A stretch of 23,141 nucleotides of DNA from the NCBI RefSeq assembly GCF_000485595.1, contig NW_014577088.1:340509-363649 (forward strand), in the 5' to 3' direction. The notes beneath the pieces were generated by a model. That model did no database searches and had not been told where the DNA came from. It saw only the letters and a program-made list of their open reading frames with translations. Of the stretch, positions 1 through 9,701 are shown in pieces (position 1 is the first letter of the stretch; every line of letters starts with the position of its first letter). Origin of the DNA: Priapulus caudatus (Eukaryota; Priapulida; Priapulimorpha; Priapulimorphida; Priapulidae). Both the position numbers and the translations under genes were made by a program.

Positions 1-8
1 AACAAATA

Positions 9-57
9 GTTTATTTATTTATTTATTTAATTAATTAATTAATTATATATTATTATT
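9..57. repeat. AT-rich (TTTA)n/(TTAA)n microsatellite
   Basis: A run of TTTA units passes directly into TTAA units and then TATAT. This is plain low-complexity DNA with no coding or regulatory signal that I can defend. Confidence 0.9.
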
Positions 58-180
58 GAATGTACACCGTTGTAATATGTAAATTTATTCACTGAACCAT
101 GCATATTCAACATTCGTGGTAATCCCACCGGTTTAGTTGATACTTGAAAAATGGTGGTCGAATATGTCGTATGATACACG

Positions 181-490
181 ATGGTGTGTGGCCTGTGCTT
201 GTGTATGTGTGTGTGCTGTGTTGTGTGTGTGTTGTGGGTGTGTGTGGTTGCTGTGTGCCGTTGTCGTGGTGTTTGTTGTGTTCATGTGTTGTTGTGGCGT
301 GTGTTGTTGTGTGTGGGTTTGTGTGATAGTGTGGCTGTGGTGGATTGTGCTGTGTGGTGTGTGTGGTGTGTGGTGTGTCTCAACCGATGTGTGAGGTGTG
401 TGTGCTGTGTGTGTGTGGGTGTGTGTGTGTGTCGTGTGTGTGTGTTGGGTGTGCTGCCGGGGTGTGCGTGTGTTGACAGTGGTGTGTATA
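181..490. repeat. Degenerate (TG)n low-complexity array
   Basis: About 300 bp in which TG/GTG dinucleotides dominate the plus strand, interrupted by C and A substitutions (for example the pure GTGTGTGTGTG stretch around 420-432). The alternating purine-pyrimidine character makes it Z-DNA-prone. Open frames run through it on both strands, giving Cys/Val-rich and His/Thr-rich translations, because TG/CA repeats contain few stops. They are not genes. Confidence 0.9.
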
Positions 491-537
491 GGATATATAG
501 TAGAAAAGTTCTTGGGTTTCACGATATCAGTTGTTAG

Positions 538-578
538 ATATATTATATATATATATATATTATATATATATATATATA
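538..578. repeat. (AT)n microsatellite
   Basis: Two blocks of alternating AT separated by a single phase slip. It follows the (TG)n array after about 45 bp of ordinary sequence. Downstream, at 603-614, is the perfect 12-bp palindrome GGGAATATTCCC. Confidence 0.9.
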
Positions 579-773
579 GCAGCTTTTGCATGTTGAATAT
601 ATGGGAATATTCCCGGGCAAAAATCGTGCAAGCAATTACGGGAGTTACTGACGTTTTTGAACTGCAATTCGCCAGTTTCGTTGGCAGGTTTCATCCGAAT
701 TAATGCGCACTGTGCTGTCGTGGCATTTCGCATGTTTGTCTGAAGCATACACTTTGTCGTATTTATATATTAC

Positions 774-810
774 TAGCGGAACCCGCAGCTAAGCGATGGG
801 CTTAGTGCAC
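774..810 (-). repeat. Retroelement-tail-like motif with hairpin
   Basis: On the plus strand the sequence reads ACTAGCGGAACCCGC and then a hairpin with arms CTAAGC (789-794) and GCTTAG (800-805) around a 5-nt loop. Tails of the form CTAG...ACCCGC followed by a GC-rich hairpin and a simple A/T-rich repeat are common at the ends of dispersed elements in invertebrate genomes. A comparable motif lies at 13126-13190. The minus-strand frame at 935-1336 ends about 130 bp away on the correct side to belong to the same element. No reverse transcriptase sequence is visible, so the element class is inference. Confidence 0.35.
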
Positions 811-934
811 CTGGATGCATGTGGTACGCGACTGTCAATTACCAGAAAAGATAAAGAGAAGAGATTGACACTTGACATTGACATTTAACTTCATTATTAT
901 TATGCTATGTTTTGCGTTACAATTGATTTGGGCC

Positions 935-1336
935 TTACAAAAATGGTTCTGTGCATGCAGCACGAACGTTGTACGACGGCGAAATATTAGCAGCACAACA
1001 GTGCACAGACGGCGAAATATTAGCAAAGCAAAGATATAGGCCCTCCGTATTTTCAGGCAACATATTTTTTTCATTTTGGTGTCTTTTGATAAGCCCGTTT
1101 TTGACCGTTTTCACCGAGTAAAGTTTAGAACGCCGTCCCGTGTATTCATCGATCTCTTCTTGAATTTGGCGCTATTTGGATTCAAAAAACTGACGGAGCC
1201 TTTCATTAACATACATACATACAACATTCGCCAAATTATAGTAAGATTCGCGTAGTTCATGTAGTCGGTTTACTTCATAATCAGTCAGCAATAACTGTAA
1301 ATGCAGGCGGGGGCGGCGGCGGCGCGGCGCGCTCAT
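935..1336 (-). pseudogene. Unrecognised reading frame broken by one TAG
   Basis: On the minus strand an ATG (1336-1334) in good context (AACAATGAGC) opens 54 codons. The N-terminus is Arg/Pro-rich, followed by a charged, helix-prone stretch ending NERLRQFFESK. A TAG lies at 1174-1172. The same frame then stays open for 78 more codons, beginning RQIQEEIDEYTGRR and Lys/Glu-rich, to TAA at 937-935. The tail contains a DNA duplication of GCTAATATTTCGCCGT, which gives a repeated ANISPS peptide. I recognise no family. Possibilities are a decayed mobile-element ORF, an exon with a sequencing error at the TAG, or chance: one stop in about 158 codons is not rare enough alone in a six-frame scan. Confidence 0.2.
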
Positions 1337-1409
1337 TGTTACAACGATACACCATGCACATGTCGTTCCTGTGCAGTTTTTTGTCTGCGCGGGATGCAAG
1401 GCCGTAACT

Positions 1410-1455
1410 TATCGATTTTGTTTGCGACGACGTTTCCTATCGAGACTGTTATCGA
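1410..1455 (-). promoter_or_regulatory. Cluster of three TATCGA motifs
   Basis: TATCGA occurs at 1410-1415, 1438-1443 and 1450-1455. The cluster is 75-120 bp upstream of the minus-strand ATG at 1336. TATCGA is half of the DRE/DREF core TATCGATA known from insect promoters. Whether that factor exists here is unknown, and the assignment rests only on spacing and motif repetition. Confidence 0.15.
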
Positions 1456-1679
1456 CAGCTGCTGACAGTAACGGTGTATGCGAGCTGGGCCAGTACTAAT
1501 ACTACAGGATACTAAGCCAAACTGGCTGCTATCACAATCAATTCGCGTGACGAGTAACTACATGCATGCATGCACCTATATGCGCAACCGTGTGCGAGAG
1601 GATAACGCGCATAAGATAAATACGACATGCATATGGTCAACGTATAGTGGGACTCCGGAATATGCCACGTTGACAGCTA

Positions 1680-3210
1680 GAAAGGGGAAAGAGAGAGAGA
1701 GAGAGAGACGAAGAGAGAAACTGCGAGGCTAGGAGAGAGACCGGGGAGGGAGCAGACGAGAGGAACAGCAACGTCGAGAGAGGACGCTAGAGAAGACGTC
1801 CCCGGCAGAGAGCACGTCGCCAGAACAGCGTAGGAACGACTAGACCCGTCCGAGACGACGCAGTCCGAGAGACGAGACAGATGAAGGAGAAGATCGCCGA
1901 GACTCTCAGAGAAGGGACGAACGAGGAGGGGGGACTCGTGCGCATCTAGAGAGACGTAGGGAGACGAGGTCCGGTAGGAAGACGAGACGACGGCGCCCGC
2001 CCGGCACCGCTCTGGACCAGAGTCGCCATCCCGGCGGCGGGACCCCGAGAAGAGGAAAGGTGAGCGGAGACATTCGGGAACCGAGGAAGAGAGGCGAGAG
2101 AGAGGAGAAGGGAGACGAGACGACAGGCGAGGAGAAGCGTGAGAAGAGAGACATGGAGCTCGAGACATATTAGAGACGGACGATGAGAATAAGAGAGGAG
2201 ACCGAGAGATGACGAGAGGAACGAGAGAGACCTCGAGGCGAGACGAGGGAGCAGAAGCAACGAGAGGGTACTGAGAGAGAGAATGAGCAGAGAAGCAGAC
2301 GAGAGTCAACAATAGACGAGAGTAGAGGAGCACCGAGAGCGCGACGGAGAGAGAAGGGTGGAGCGCTGAATGCCGAGTGTCTCGGATCGGCGAGAGTCGG
2401 CGACTTGTGGCGACACTGTAGTAGAGTCGTCGCCGCGGCGACCAGGCACAGACCCTGAGACCCTGGGAGAGCAACGGACGCAGCGGTGGCGGAGTTGGGA
2501 GTGACAGCCGTCTCGCCGCAGCGCCTGGCTCACAGGAGCCTTGTACTGGACGGTGCGCGGACAGAGACACGTCGCCTTTGTGTGGTACGATGAGACATGA
2601 AGCCTGGAAAGTACGAGAGTGGAGTACATCCTCCTCCGGATCTCATCAACTAGAGACAACGAAGAGAAGACGAAAAGAAGGGGAAGGACGGAGAGGGCGA
2701 GAGCTGAGGCTATCCTCGTCGTCCGGCGTGAGAGACGAGACTGACGGCAGCGTTTTAACGCTGATCCCTTTCCTCTCCTGATCGTACGACCCTCGAACCC
2801 ACCCCCGATCCGCAGAGAGAGACGAGCCGAACTGGAGCGGCTCTGGAGATCGGTACCCGTCGAGAGAGAGACGGACGTCGGACTCCTTATCTCTCCCCGT
2901 ACTATCCGCATAGGTCTCTCCCGATCTGGCGGCGGAGAAACAGACAAAGAGAAGATAGAGGATGAGTACGAGAGAAAGAGAAAGAGAGAGCGCGAGTAGA
3001 GATCGAAGAGAGAGCGAGACGAGCCAAGGAGAGAGGAGAGAGCTAGAGACACCCTTCGCCGGACCCGAGCAGAGAAGGAGAGAGACAGAGAGCTGAAGAG
3101 ACGTGAGTGAGAGAGAGAGAGAGAGATAGAGAGATGAGAGAGAGAGAGAGATGAATACGAGCAGAGATCGAGAGAGAGAGAGGAAGCAGAGAGATAGAGA
3201 GCAAGATGTG
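1680..3210. repeat. 1.5-kb purine-strand (GA)n-derived array
   Basis: The plus strand is dominated by GAGA, GAGACGA and GAGAGACG words for about 1.5 kb. Nearly pure (GA)n lies at the left end (1690-1708) and in several blocks near 3110-3190. Less repetitive, CpG-containing stretches lie near 2380-2600 and 2760-2960. Strand asymmetry is strong, so the minus strand is CT-rich and stop-poor. That explains the Ser/Leu/Arg-rich open frames of about 300 codons on the minus strand (1677-2570 and 2306-3241). Such homopurine tracts can form triplex (H-DNA) and bind GAGA-type factors; nothing here proves either. Confidence 0.85.
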
Positions 3211-3214
3211 TTTC

Positions 3215-3627
3215 ATCATCGCAGGGTAAGCGGAAGTCCATCGCTGTCGTGGTGCGCAGTTACGAAATTATTTCAAGCTCCCTTCCGTGATGCAGCCTAT
3301 GACGGTAACAGGTGATGATGAGTCATCATCAGTGCTGTACATGTCCGTATCTGCGTCGTAAGCGTCGGCGGTCGGAATTATATTAAGCACTCTTTTTATT
3401 CACATCCGTGGCAGCCTTCCGCTCCTTCTCTTGTTAGTCGTTCTGCAATAAGCATGTCCGCCTTCCGTGTACATCCATTCTCTGTCCTGCTACCGTATCG
3501 ACTCAGCTAGCACTAGTAGTACGGAAATTTGTCTGCCATTCCGAGTACCAAAATGCTCCAGGTCGACGGCGAAATCGAAAATCTAATGTGTATTAAATAA
3601 TAAACGCTACAGAGATCCTCCGTCTAA
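3215..3627. other. Unassigned sequence, no gene seen
   Basis: Mixed-composition DNA after the GA array. A donor-like CAGGGTAAGC lies at the left edge, around 3223-3232. The only notable structure is the palindrome at 3313-3331, listed separately. I see no coding frame. Confidence 0.5.
3313..3331. promoter_or_regulatory. 19-bp palindrome centred on an AP-1 site
   Basis: Perfect 9-bp arms TGATGATGA and TCATCATCA flank a single G. The centre reads ATGAGTCAT, which contains the canonical AP-1 (Fos/Jun/bZIP) site TGAGTCA. The palindrome is directly visible; binding is inferred from the known motif, and no target gene can be assigned. Confidence 0.3.
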
Positions 3628-4707
3628 AACCGCAGAACAATAGTGACAAATACTCCGTGTCAACCGTGCTCGCTCTACATTTCGCGTGATCCGTCCAGGC
3701 AGATTTTGCTTCTAATACCTACATGTAGAACCCCCTTCAGTCGCTCATGCCGTACGACTTCCCTTCCAGCAGCTGTGGAAGTTGTAACACGCAGATCCGT
3801 GCTCTTTCGCTGGACATCAGAGTGTAAAATTGCACCATCCTCCTATCTCATACTACTATCCTAAAGTAATTATCGCAACTCGGCGCATGTAGTTTGTATA
3901 TTTTCCTCCCGGCAATGTTGTGATCTCACTGAGTGCTGCACCGCGTTGAGAACTGTATCCTTGATGCTATCCAATGCCACCATGTCCTCTCTCAAGTTAC
4001 GTATTAATAACTGCTGTCTTAAAGCACATCCGGCACCGCTATCACACTCGTGTCACGCGACGAATCCTCTCTATTCACACAGTTGTTTCATGCCCGACAC
4101 GGGCGGTATGATACGAGCTTGCTCTCCGACGCGCGGCCAGGACATATATTCTCTGGCTTCCACGGCACCCATCGCGTATACTGTCACTCGAGTTCCCGCA
4201 ATTCCTTCTGCAGTTACTCCTTCCTATTCAGTGGGCATACTTGCTCGTGAGTAGGTTAGGCTTAGGAAACCATCGTGAATAAACTATAGGAAAAACCTTG
4301 ATAAGACCTTAATAACCGAAGATAACTCGTCGTTATATATGTCACCGTATCTAATGTACTGGGCGTCCGTAGCTCATTGTGTACTTATATCTCTGCCTCC
4401 GCCCACATCTGTCACTGCAAACGCGCCTGCTTCATGCTCAGATGTCCGGTGCTGTTTATTGATCCGACTATTATTACGCGACGGTTTCGTTATTTCGCAG
4501 TCCGCGGCCATAGGACGTCCACGCCCCGTACTTGTTCCAGTTCAAGATCTTTATTGTAACACACACCTCTACGTCACTAGACGCCTTATGTGCCCGCTAT
4601 ATCGTCACTTACTAATATTAAGGTATACTAAACCTTTCTCTCTACCAGTTATTTCTTACTACCTCGAGCTTGCCGACTCACGCTCAATGCCAACCTTTCC
4701 GACGTAA
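3628..4707 (+). other. Stop-poor reading frame, pyrimidine-rich, unrecognised
   Basis: Read in one plus-strand frame, this 360-codon stretch has only three stops before the final TAA: TAA 3862-3864, TAG 4252-4254 and TGA 4276-4278. With a composition of roughly 60% pyrimidine I would expect about 14. The segments are 78, 129, 7 and 143 codons long. The translation is rich in Ser, Leu, Cys, Thr, Arg and Pro, and I see no known domain, signal peptide or zinc-binding spacing. It may be a decayed coding region, or composition alone may deplete stops. There is no credible ATG and Kozak context for the whole. Confidence 0.2.
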
Positions 4708-5369
4708 CAGCTCTTAGAACCTTTCTCATCACTTCAATTGCACTGCTTATATGCGAATTCGGGATCCATTAACCTACGCAAATCTATCAGCGCCCTCTGT
4801 CCTCTACGACTGCTCCCTCCTGAAGCCAGGGCGCGTTACAATAATATGAAAGATGAAAAAGGTTTTCGAAATTTCTGCAGTCACATAGCGCCATGAGAAT
4901 TAAGACCATATAATGACAAAGCACATAAAATGGCCATTCCGTCCTTATCAGTGAAATATGGCCCACTGTAGCCCTTGAAAGCCTTATTAAGATTTATATG
5001 GAGCCTCATGATTATCTTCACCGGAGAACGTCGAGCGGTATCTTCTCCCAAGCAGCATGCGATCATCAGCCGCAAGCTGTCGGTGCACTCTGCGAGCAGA
5101 TATGAACGGGTGTAATACCGCAAAGATGATCTAACTAATAAAAGCCGCTGTCTTAACCAACATACCGCGCGCTGTTGGGTCTATATGTAATCATGTCACG
5201 ACTCGCGTTCACGGTACCCTCTACGCCAGTAGTCGAAACATTTTGTGTAACTTCCCATCATGGACCCCTTATTAAAATCTGGTGAAAGCCTCGTATCCCT
5301 CCCAGAGAAAAAATGTGCAACATAAGCCAAAATAAAACACAATAATTAATTCATGCGCCCTTTCACACC
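4708..5369. other. Unassigned sequence, one chance-level frame
   Basis: Ordinary mixed sequence. On the minus strand a frame without an early ATG is open from about 5190 down to a TGA at 4883-4881, roughly 100 codons. Its translation ends with a mixed, soluble-looking stretch that contains GYSGPYFTDKDG. I recognise no family, and this length is expected by chance. No RNA gene, promoter or repeat is evident. Confidence 0.4.
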
Positions 5370-5374
5370 CCCTG

Positions 5375-5450
5375 AAGCCTCCCACGATCCCCAAACGGGT
5401 CATGAGACCACAGGGTTAAAACCCTGCTCTTACCACTCATACCGGCGGCG
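5375..5450 (-). other. tRNA-like arm, possible SINE head
   Basis: On the minus strand the word AGTGGTAAGAGC (5437-5426) matches the usual D-loop and box A region of eukaryotic tRNAs. It is followed directly by a strong stem CAGGG...CCCTG (5426-5411) around TTTTAA, placed where an anticodon arm would be. The loop is one base short of seven, the D-stem 5' side is missing, and no box B (GGTTCGA) follows. It is therefore not a working tRNA. A degenerate tRNA-derived SINE head or a coincidence are the alternatives. Confidence 0.25.
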
Positions 5451-6290
5451 TAATATACACTCGGTATTACAAACCCTTAGAAACACAGGCCACTTGAGCG
5501 TTTCAATAAAATTATAATGCCCTGTAATAGGGTATTTATATATTTAATTGTCAGGTAGCAGCGGCAGCCATGGCGGCAGCCAGCGTTCTGCAGATGTAGA
5601 CATTTGGACGCATTTACAGGAAATTGTCGGCAAAATAATAGTTGTGAAAGAGAATATAGAAACATTCAGACTTTGTACGTAAATCCGATTTCGTTATCTA
5701 TTGAGCATTATATTTTATTGAAAAACGCTCCCAAGTGCCTGTGTTTATAAAGCCTACACTGAGCCACCTTTCTGCCTCTAACCTGTGCGCGATGCATCAC
5801 GAGTTTAGATTCGCTACACATTGCATCCCGGAGCGTAGAGGCAATCCGAGGCGTTTAATCGAACCTGATGACGCATACTGCAAATATCTTTGGGACATCG
5901 CCATCATTTGCCAAGGCAGATTAATTCAGACTACCTAGGACGAAGATGTAGCCCAAATGCCGATCGCATGAAAGCTGCGACTCCTTATGGGATGCCGAAG
6001 CGCCGAGCATAAAGTCGGTAGCGAAATCGTCACAGGATTCGGGCTCTTGTTAAATCGCGTAGGAAATTCGCGGCAGCAGCCATCTTCACGACAACTCCTG
6101 AACGCCGAAAAACACTGGTGCATACGAACGGATACAATTCTTCGTTCGCACTTCGCGAAGGAGTACAGGAGTGCTCCATTTGCGTAACTTCTCGGATCTG
6201 TTGGGCCACACACATCATGTAGTCCACTAACCTTCATACACGCAAAATGATTTCGTGGACGACTGTTTGTGCCACTCAGCTGCATTTTCG
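5451..6290. other. Unassigned sequence, no gene seen
   Basis: Mixed sequence with short Ala-coding islands around start codons: a consensus-like GCCGCCATGG on the minus strand (5578-5569) and GAAGATGGCTGCTGCC near 6092-6077. Both frames close quickly, after about 6 and 17 codons. Frames of up to 116 codons (5935-6285, minus) are at chance level. Confidence 0.4.
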
Positions 6291-6299
6291 TGATGTTAT

Positions 6300-6410
6300 G
6301 CTCTCAACATGCCTGTCCTGTCTATCCCCCGTCTGCTTGACTGTCTGCCGCCCTGCTCTCTGTCTTCGACTCTGTCTCTCCTTCTTTTCGTCTCCTGCTC
6401 TCGTCACCTT

Positions 6411-6442
<32 letters not shown>

Positions 6443-6570
6443 TCTCTCTCCGCGCCGCGCCCGCGCTGCCGCGTTCTCTCATTCCTTCTCTTCTCTCTCG
6501 TTCTAGCTTTTCACTCGTTCGCTTTTCCTCACGCCACGCAGTACGTCTTTCTCCGTCTGCGTCTCAGAAC
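6300..6570. repeat. (CT)n-derived pyrimidine array
   Basis: The plus strand is CT/TCTC/TTCTC-rich, with a pure (CT)n core at about 6412-6434 and diffuse CTGTC/TCTC words on both sides. It is the opposite strand polarity of the GA array at 1680-3210. Open frames here are low-complexity shadows. Confidence 0.85.
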
Positions 6571-6885
6571 GCGCATAGTTAGGAAGTATACAGAATCCAA
6601 TAACACGATAGTTAACAAAATAACTGGTCATCCTTAGCAGACTCACCGACTCCTCTCGTCATACGCTTTACCATTTACAATAATCTTAATTGCCTAAGCC
6701 AATCGGACACTTAACATGCTATGTCCCCTCTAATCTAGTAATAATCTCATTGAGGAATGAACATCTTTTCAGTATTAATTTCGTTATTTCGTTAGGTTAG
6801 AAAAAAACATATACTTGGGTACACTTCGCAGTTCTGATACCGAGTGAAACTAACAAGCATGTTGAGCGGCCATCCTTCGTTAATT
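6571..6885. other. Unassigned AT-rich sequence
   Basis: No gene, repeat or structural element that I can support. Confidence 0.5.
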
Positions 6886-7357
6886 TTACTTCAAAACGTA
6901 TAAAGGGTTACACGTTCGCGGGGGAAGATCTATAAAATATCCTGGCATCTTTTTTCTGGTCCGAGTAAGCGCGGTACAGTCGGCCGTCTCCGTTATCGAC
7001 AGCGTGTAACGGTTAACCAAATGCACATCGCCCATTTTATTGATTGAAACATTCTCATCGCCTACTCTGAGTATATCAATAGGCTGTATAATATCTGGCA
7101 TCAGTTGGAATGTGTATTAGAATACTATTCATCAGTCGGGCGGGCGCAAGCGACCATTTTCCGGATTCCAAGTAAAAAGCAATCGTAGGTGCCGGATCAA
7201 TACAAATTGGTTTATGTAAATTTTGAGCTGCGTGGTTTCGTTTAAATTTTATTATACAGTAGAATTTGACCATAAAGTTTCGTAACGTTACCTTTCCATG
7301 AAGAACCTCTATACACTGTAAACGGCATATATTACGAAGGTCATACGGCTGACGCAT
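6886..7357 (-). other. Two overlapping unrecognised frames
   Basis: On the minus strand, ATG 7357-7355 opens 93 codons closing with TGA at 7078-7076. A second frame opens at ATG 7101-7099 and runs 71 codons to TAA at 6888-6886, overlapping the first by 26 nt. Both translations look like ordinary mixed-composition protein without low complexity. A single base gain or loss in the overlap would join them into about 150 codons. I recognise no domain, and each length alone is at chance level, so this is a weak candidate for a gene interrupted by a frameshift. Confidence 0.15.
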
Positions 7358-7978
7358 AAATGCGCAATGGATCTGCGAGACACAGGGCAGTACGCACTCT
7401 AGGCTTGCTCTATCGGTCGCATTGCCCTAAGTACAGTGCTTCCCCAGACTCGCGACGGAGAGATACGTATACTTGGCTACGTATGCGGTCACATACACGA
7501 CGATCATCGTCTGAATTTACTCAGGTTCCTGGGGAAGAATTGCGACTTCGGAGTGCAGTGTGACTATGCAGTCCCTCGCTCGTAACCAATAGCCGGATCC
7601 GGATGTGAAACAAGGAAACTGGGTCGCTCTTCTTTTTTTGATCGCATGCTTTCACCATCTCTTTCCTCATCAATGTGAAGGGTGCGGCTGCCATAGTAAT
7701 CTTACGCGAAATGAGAGCGACAGCGCCTACGTCACGCATTCGCTCATACTACTCATAGAATTTCCTGGCTCTAAACGAATCTACAATCATTCACCACCTA
7801 GTCGACTCCGACTCGAGCCGAACCTTGAATGCATGACCGCAAAACATGAATGACCAGCAAACACAACCATCTCGACTCGGCTCTCCTTGTTTTCAAGCTG
7901 AAGCACAACATTCCACGGCGAGCGCTGCTTCCACGCGACGGCAAGACCACAATAGCGCCTCTACGGTCGAGGCAGTAT
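7358..7978. other. Unassigned sequence, no gene seen
   Basis: Mixed sequence. A plus-strand frame at 7605-7853 begins with a hydrophobic signal-like stretch but only from GTG, with no ATG. The overlapping minus frame at 7521-7739 is equally open. Neither is convincing. Confidence 0.4.
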
Positions 7979-8024
7979 GACTATATATTAGAACACTTAA
8001 TTACATATTAAGACACACTAACGC

Positions 8025-8090
8025 TTATATGTGTGTCAGTAACTATATACTATAACTATATTAGTGTGTAATTATATGTGTGTCAGTAAC
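8025..8090 (+). repeat. 19-bp direct repeat, 47-bp period
   Basis: TTATATGTGTGTCAGTAAC occurs identically at 8025-8043 and 8072-8090. An inverted-like GACACACTAA precedes at about 8012-8021, and TTAGTGTGTAA lies between the copies. A second short direct repeat, GATAGCCAA, at 8131-8139 and 8179-8187 has almost the same spacing (48 bp). Just beyond it is the perfect 12-bp palindrome CCCGTGCACGGG at 8196-8207. Confidence 0.6.
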
Positions 8091-8209
8091 CTAAATAGTG
8101 TCTTCACAGGTTATCTTGAAAATAGAGAGAGATAGCCAAGACAACCGTGAAATATATACGATAATTAGCGTGAAATTAGATAGCCAATGAGATATCCCGT
8201 GCACGGGTA

Positions 8210-9331
8210 TGCTTGCGTGTGGTTCTAAGGCGCTATATCGCTTGAGCACCGTATCAAGGCAATCTGTAGGTAGCCTGATAGTAATAGGGTTGTTCGATCA
8301 GTTTGTGCGTGATTCACTAACAAGAGAAGAGTCGTCAGGGTATCGGTGTTCAACCATAGACGCAGCGGCCACCTGCAAGTGGCTCATTACTGATTGCACG
8401 GCTCATTAGCCACAGCAAGTTTAACGGGTTGCAGTTACAGTTAGGGTTTGCAATTTCAAACCAGTCTCTCGCGTGTTTAGTCTCTGGGGCGTACGGACGT
8501 TCATGTGAACGGTTATACGTGCGCCCTCCCTCCTGCAGGCTACCTCGCAGACGCAAAGAGAATGCGACGTCCAGGCCTCCATTTCCGCGACAACCCAATT
8601 TCATTACAGGCTGCGCAATGCAAGGCAGAGTAATGTCCCGAATGATTTCGTTCCACAGCAATTATGCATCTATAGAATTCACATCCAATAGCGCACGTTT
8701 AGATCAGACGGCAAGATAAATACCTCTCATGTTACCGCTGATAGCTCAAAAGCACCATTATACAAAATGTATAATACAATAATAATTCTGTTTCACCCAC
8801 ACCATACGTTTGATGTGCGCAACTTTTGATCCGCGTCTGCTAAATGAATCTAAAGTATCTAACGAACCACGCACGCCCAGCGACGTACATGTTGATGAAA
8901 GTGGATTATATAAATTGTCTGCGCGTATTACTTAATATGATGTCGAGACACAGTAGTATTGATTATGCCATCATGAATCGTTTTCGCCTGTTCGCTATTA
9001 CCTCCCGCATCTGTGTGCTGTGGGAGGTACTACCGTTGACTGCGCTCACGATAAAACCGTATAGCTATTCTAACCTTTATACGGTGTAGTGTACACGACG
9101 TACCTCCGCTATCTCTGTCTGCATTATACAGGGGGCGGTGGATCAATAGATTTGGACGGCTGGCCAAGCAGTATAGTAAGTAGTTCTTTTCGTACGATCG
9201 CTGACCGTATGTCTTTACCTCCCAGCCCCGAGAGCTATTACATTCATACACTGCAATCACTAAAATTTAATATAGAAACCCAGAGCTCTTCCGAAAACAT
9301 ATTTAAGAAGAAAGTCGGGAATGCGAAGACG
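8210..9331. other. Unassigned sequence with chance-level frames
   Basis: Plus-strand frames at 8209-8409, 8844-9089 (true ATG, 81 codons) and 9089-9358 (no ATG; preceded by a polypyrimidine tract and a CAG acceptor-like site ending at 9131) look protein-like. They match no family I know, and their phases do not join cleanly across the obvious splice-like sites. I do not call a gene. Confidence 0.35.
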
Positions 9332-9371
9332 ATTCTGACATGCATGCATGCATTCTGACATGAGTGCATGC
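9332..9371 (+). repeat. Two 20-bp tandem units with TGCATGCA
   Basis: The 20-mer ATTCTGACATGCATGCATGC (9332-9351) is followed at once by ATTCTGACATGAGTGCATGC (9352-9371), differing at two positions. The ATGCATGC core is alternating purine-pyrimidine and self-complementary. Confidence 0.7.
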
Positions 9372-9701
9372 ATTGTAAGTTTGCCTGCGTTATGAACACG
9401 GGAAATGTATTGTTGAATCGCCAATCAATTCGCTAGTTACGCGATGCGACGTTTAAGATCACGGTTTGTGGCAGTATAATATAAAATAGAAAATGGAAAT
9501 AGAAAATTGTCTATTATGGACTCTTGATAATATGCGCGCAGGCACCGACTCTACACAGGCTCTGAGACACGTCTTTTAATAGTTTTAAAAGGACGCGGAC
9601 GCGTACGCTCACATTAGTAACATTTGGCCTAGCTTAGGCTATAGGTTGGAAACGATACAAACTCTTCCCTCGGTTGCTCACCGCGGTTTACACTTTAGCC
9701 G

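Noticed and set aside
133-591. Cys/Val-rich and His/Thr-rich frames of 85-152 codons
   Set aside because: They are translations of the (TG)n/(CA)n array, open on both strands at once.
1677-3241. Open frames of 297 and 311 codons on the minus strand
   Set aside because: They are Ser/Leu/Arg-rich translations of a CT-rich strand with few possible stops. They overlap each other in different frames and show no domain.
5552-5590. Consensus start context GCCGCCATGG on the minus strand
   Set aside because: The frame closes after six codons; the region is a near-palindromic GGCAGCC repeat that reproduces the start context by chance.
7605-7853. Secreted Cys-rich peptide with a signal-like N-terminus
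   Set aside because: It starts only from GTG, has no upstream ATG or acceptor site, and an equally open frame overlaps on the other strand.
9132-9175. Small exon between CAG and GTAAGT
   Set aside because: The base before the donor is A, the phase does not match the upstream 8844-9089 frame, and one frame contains a stop.
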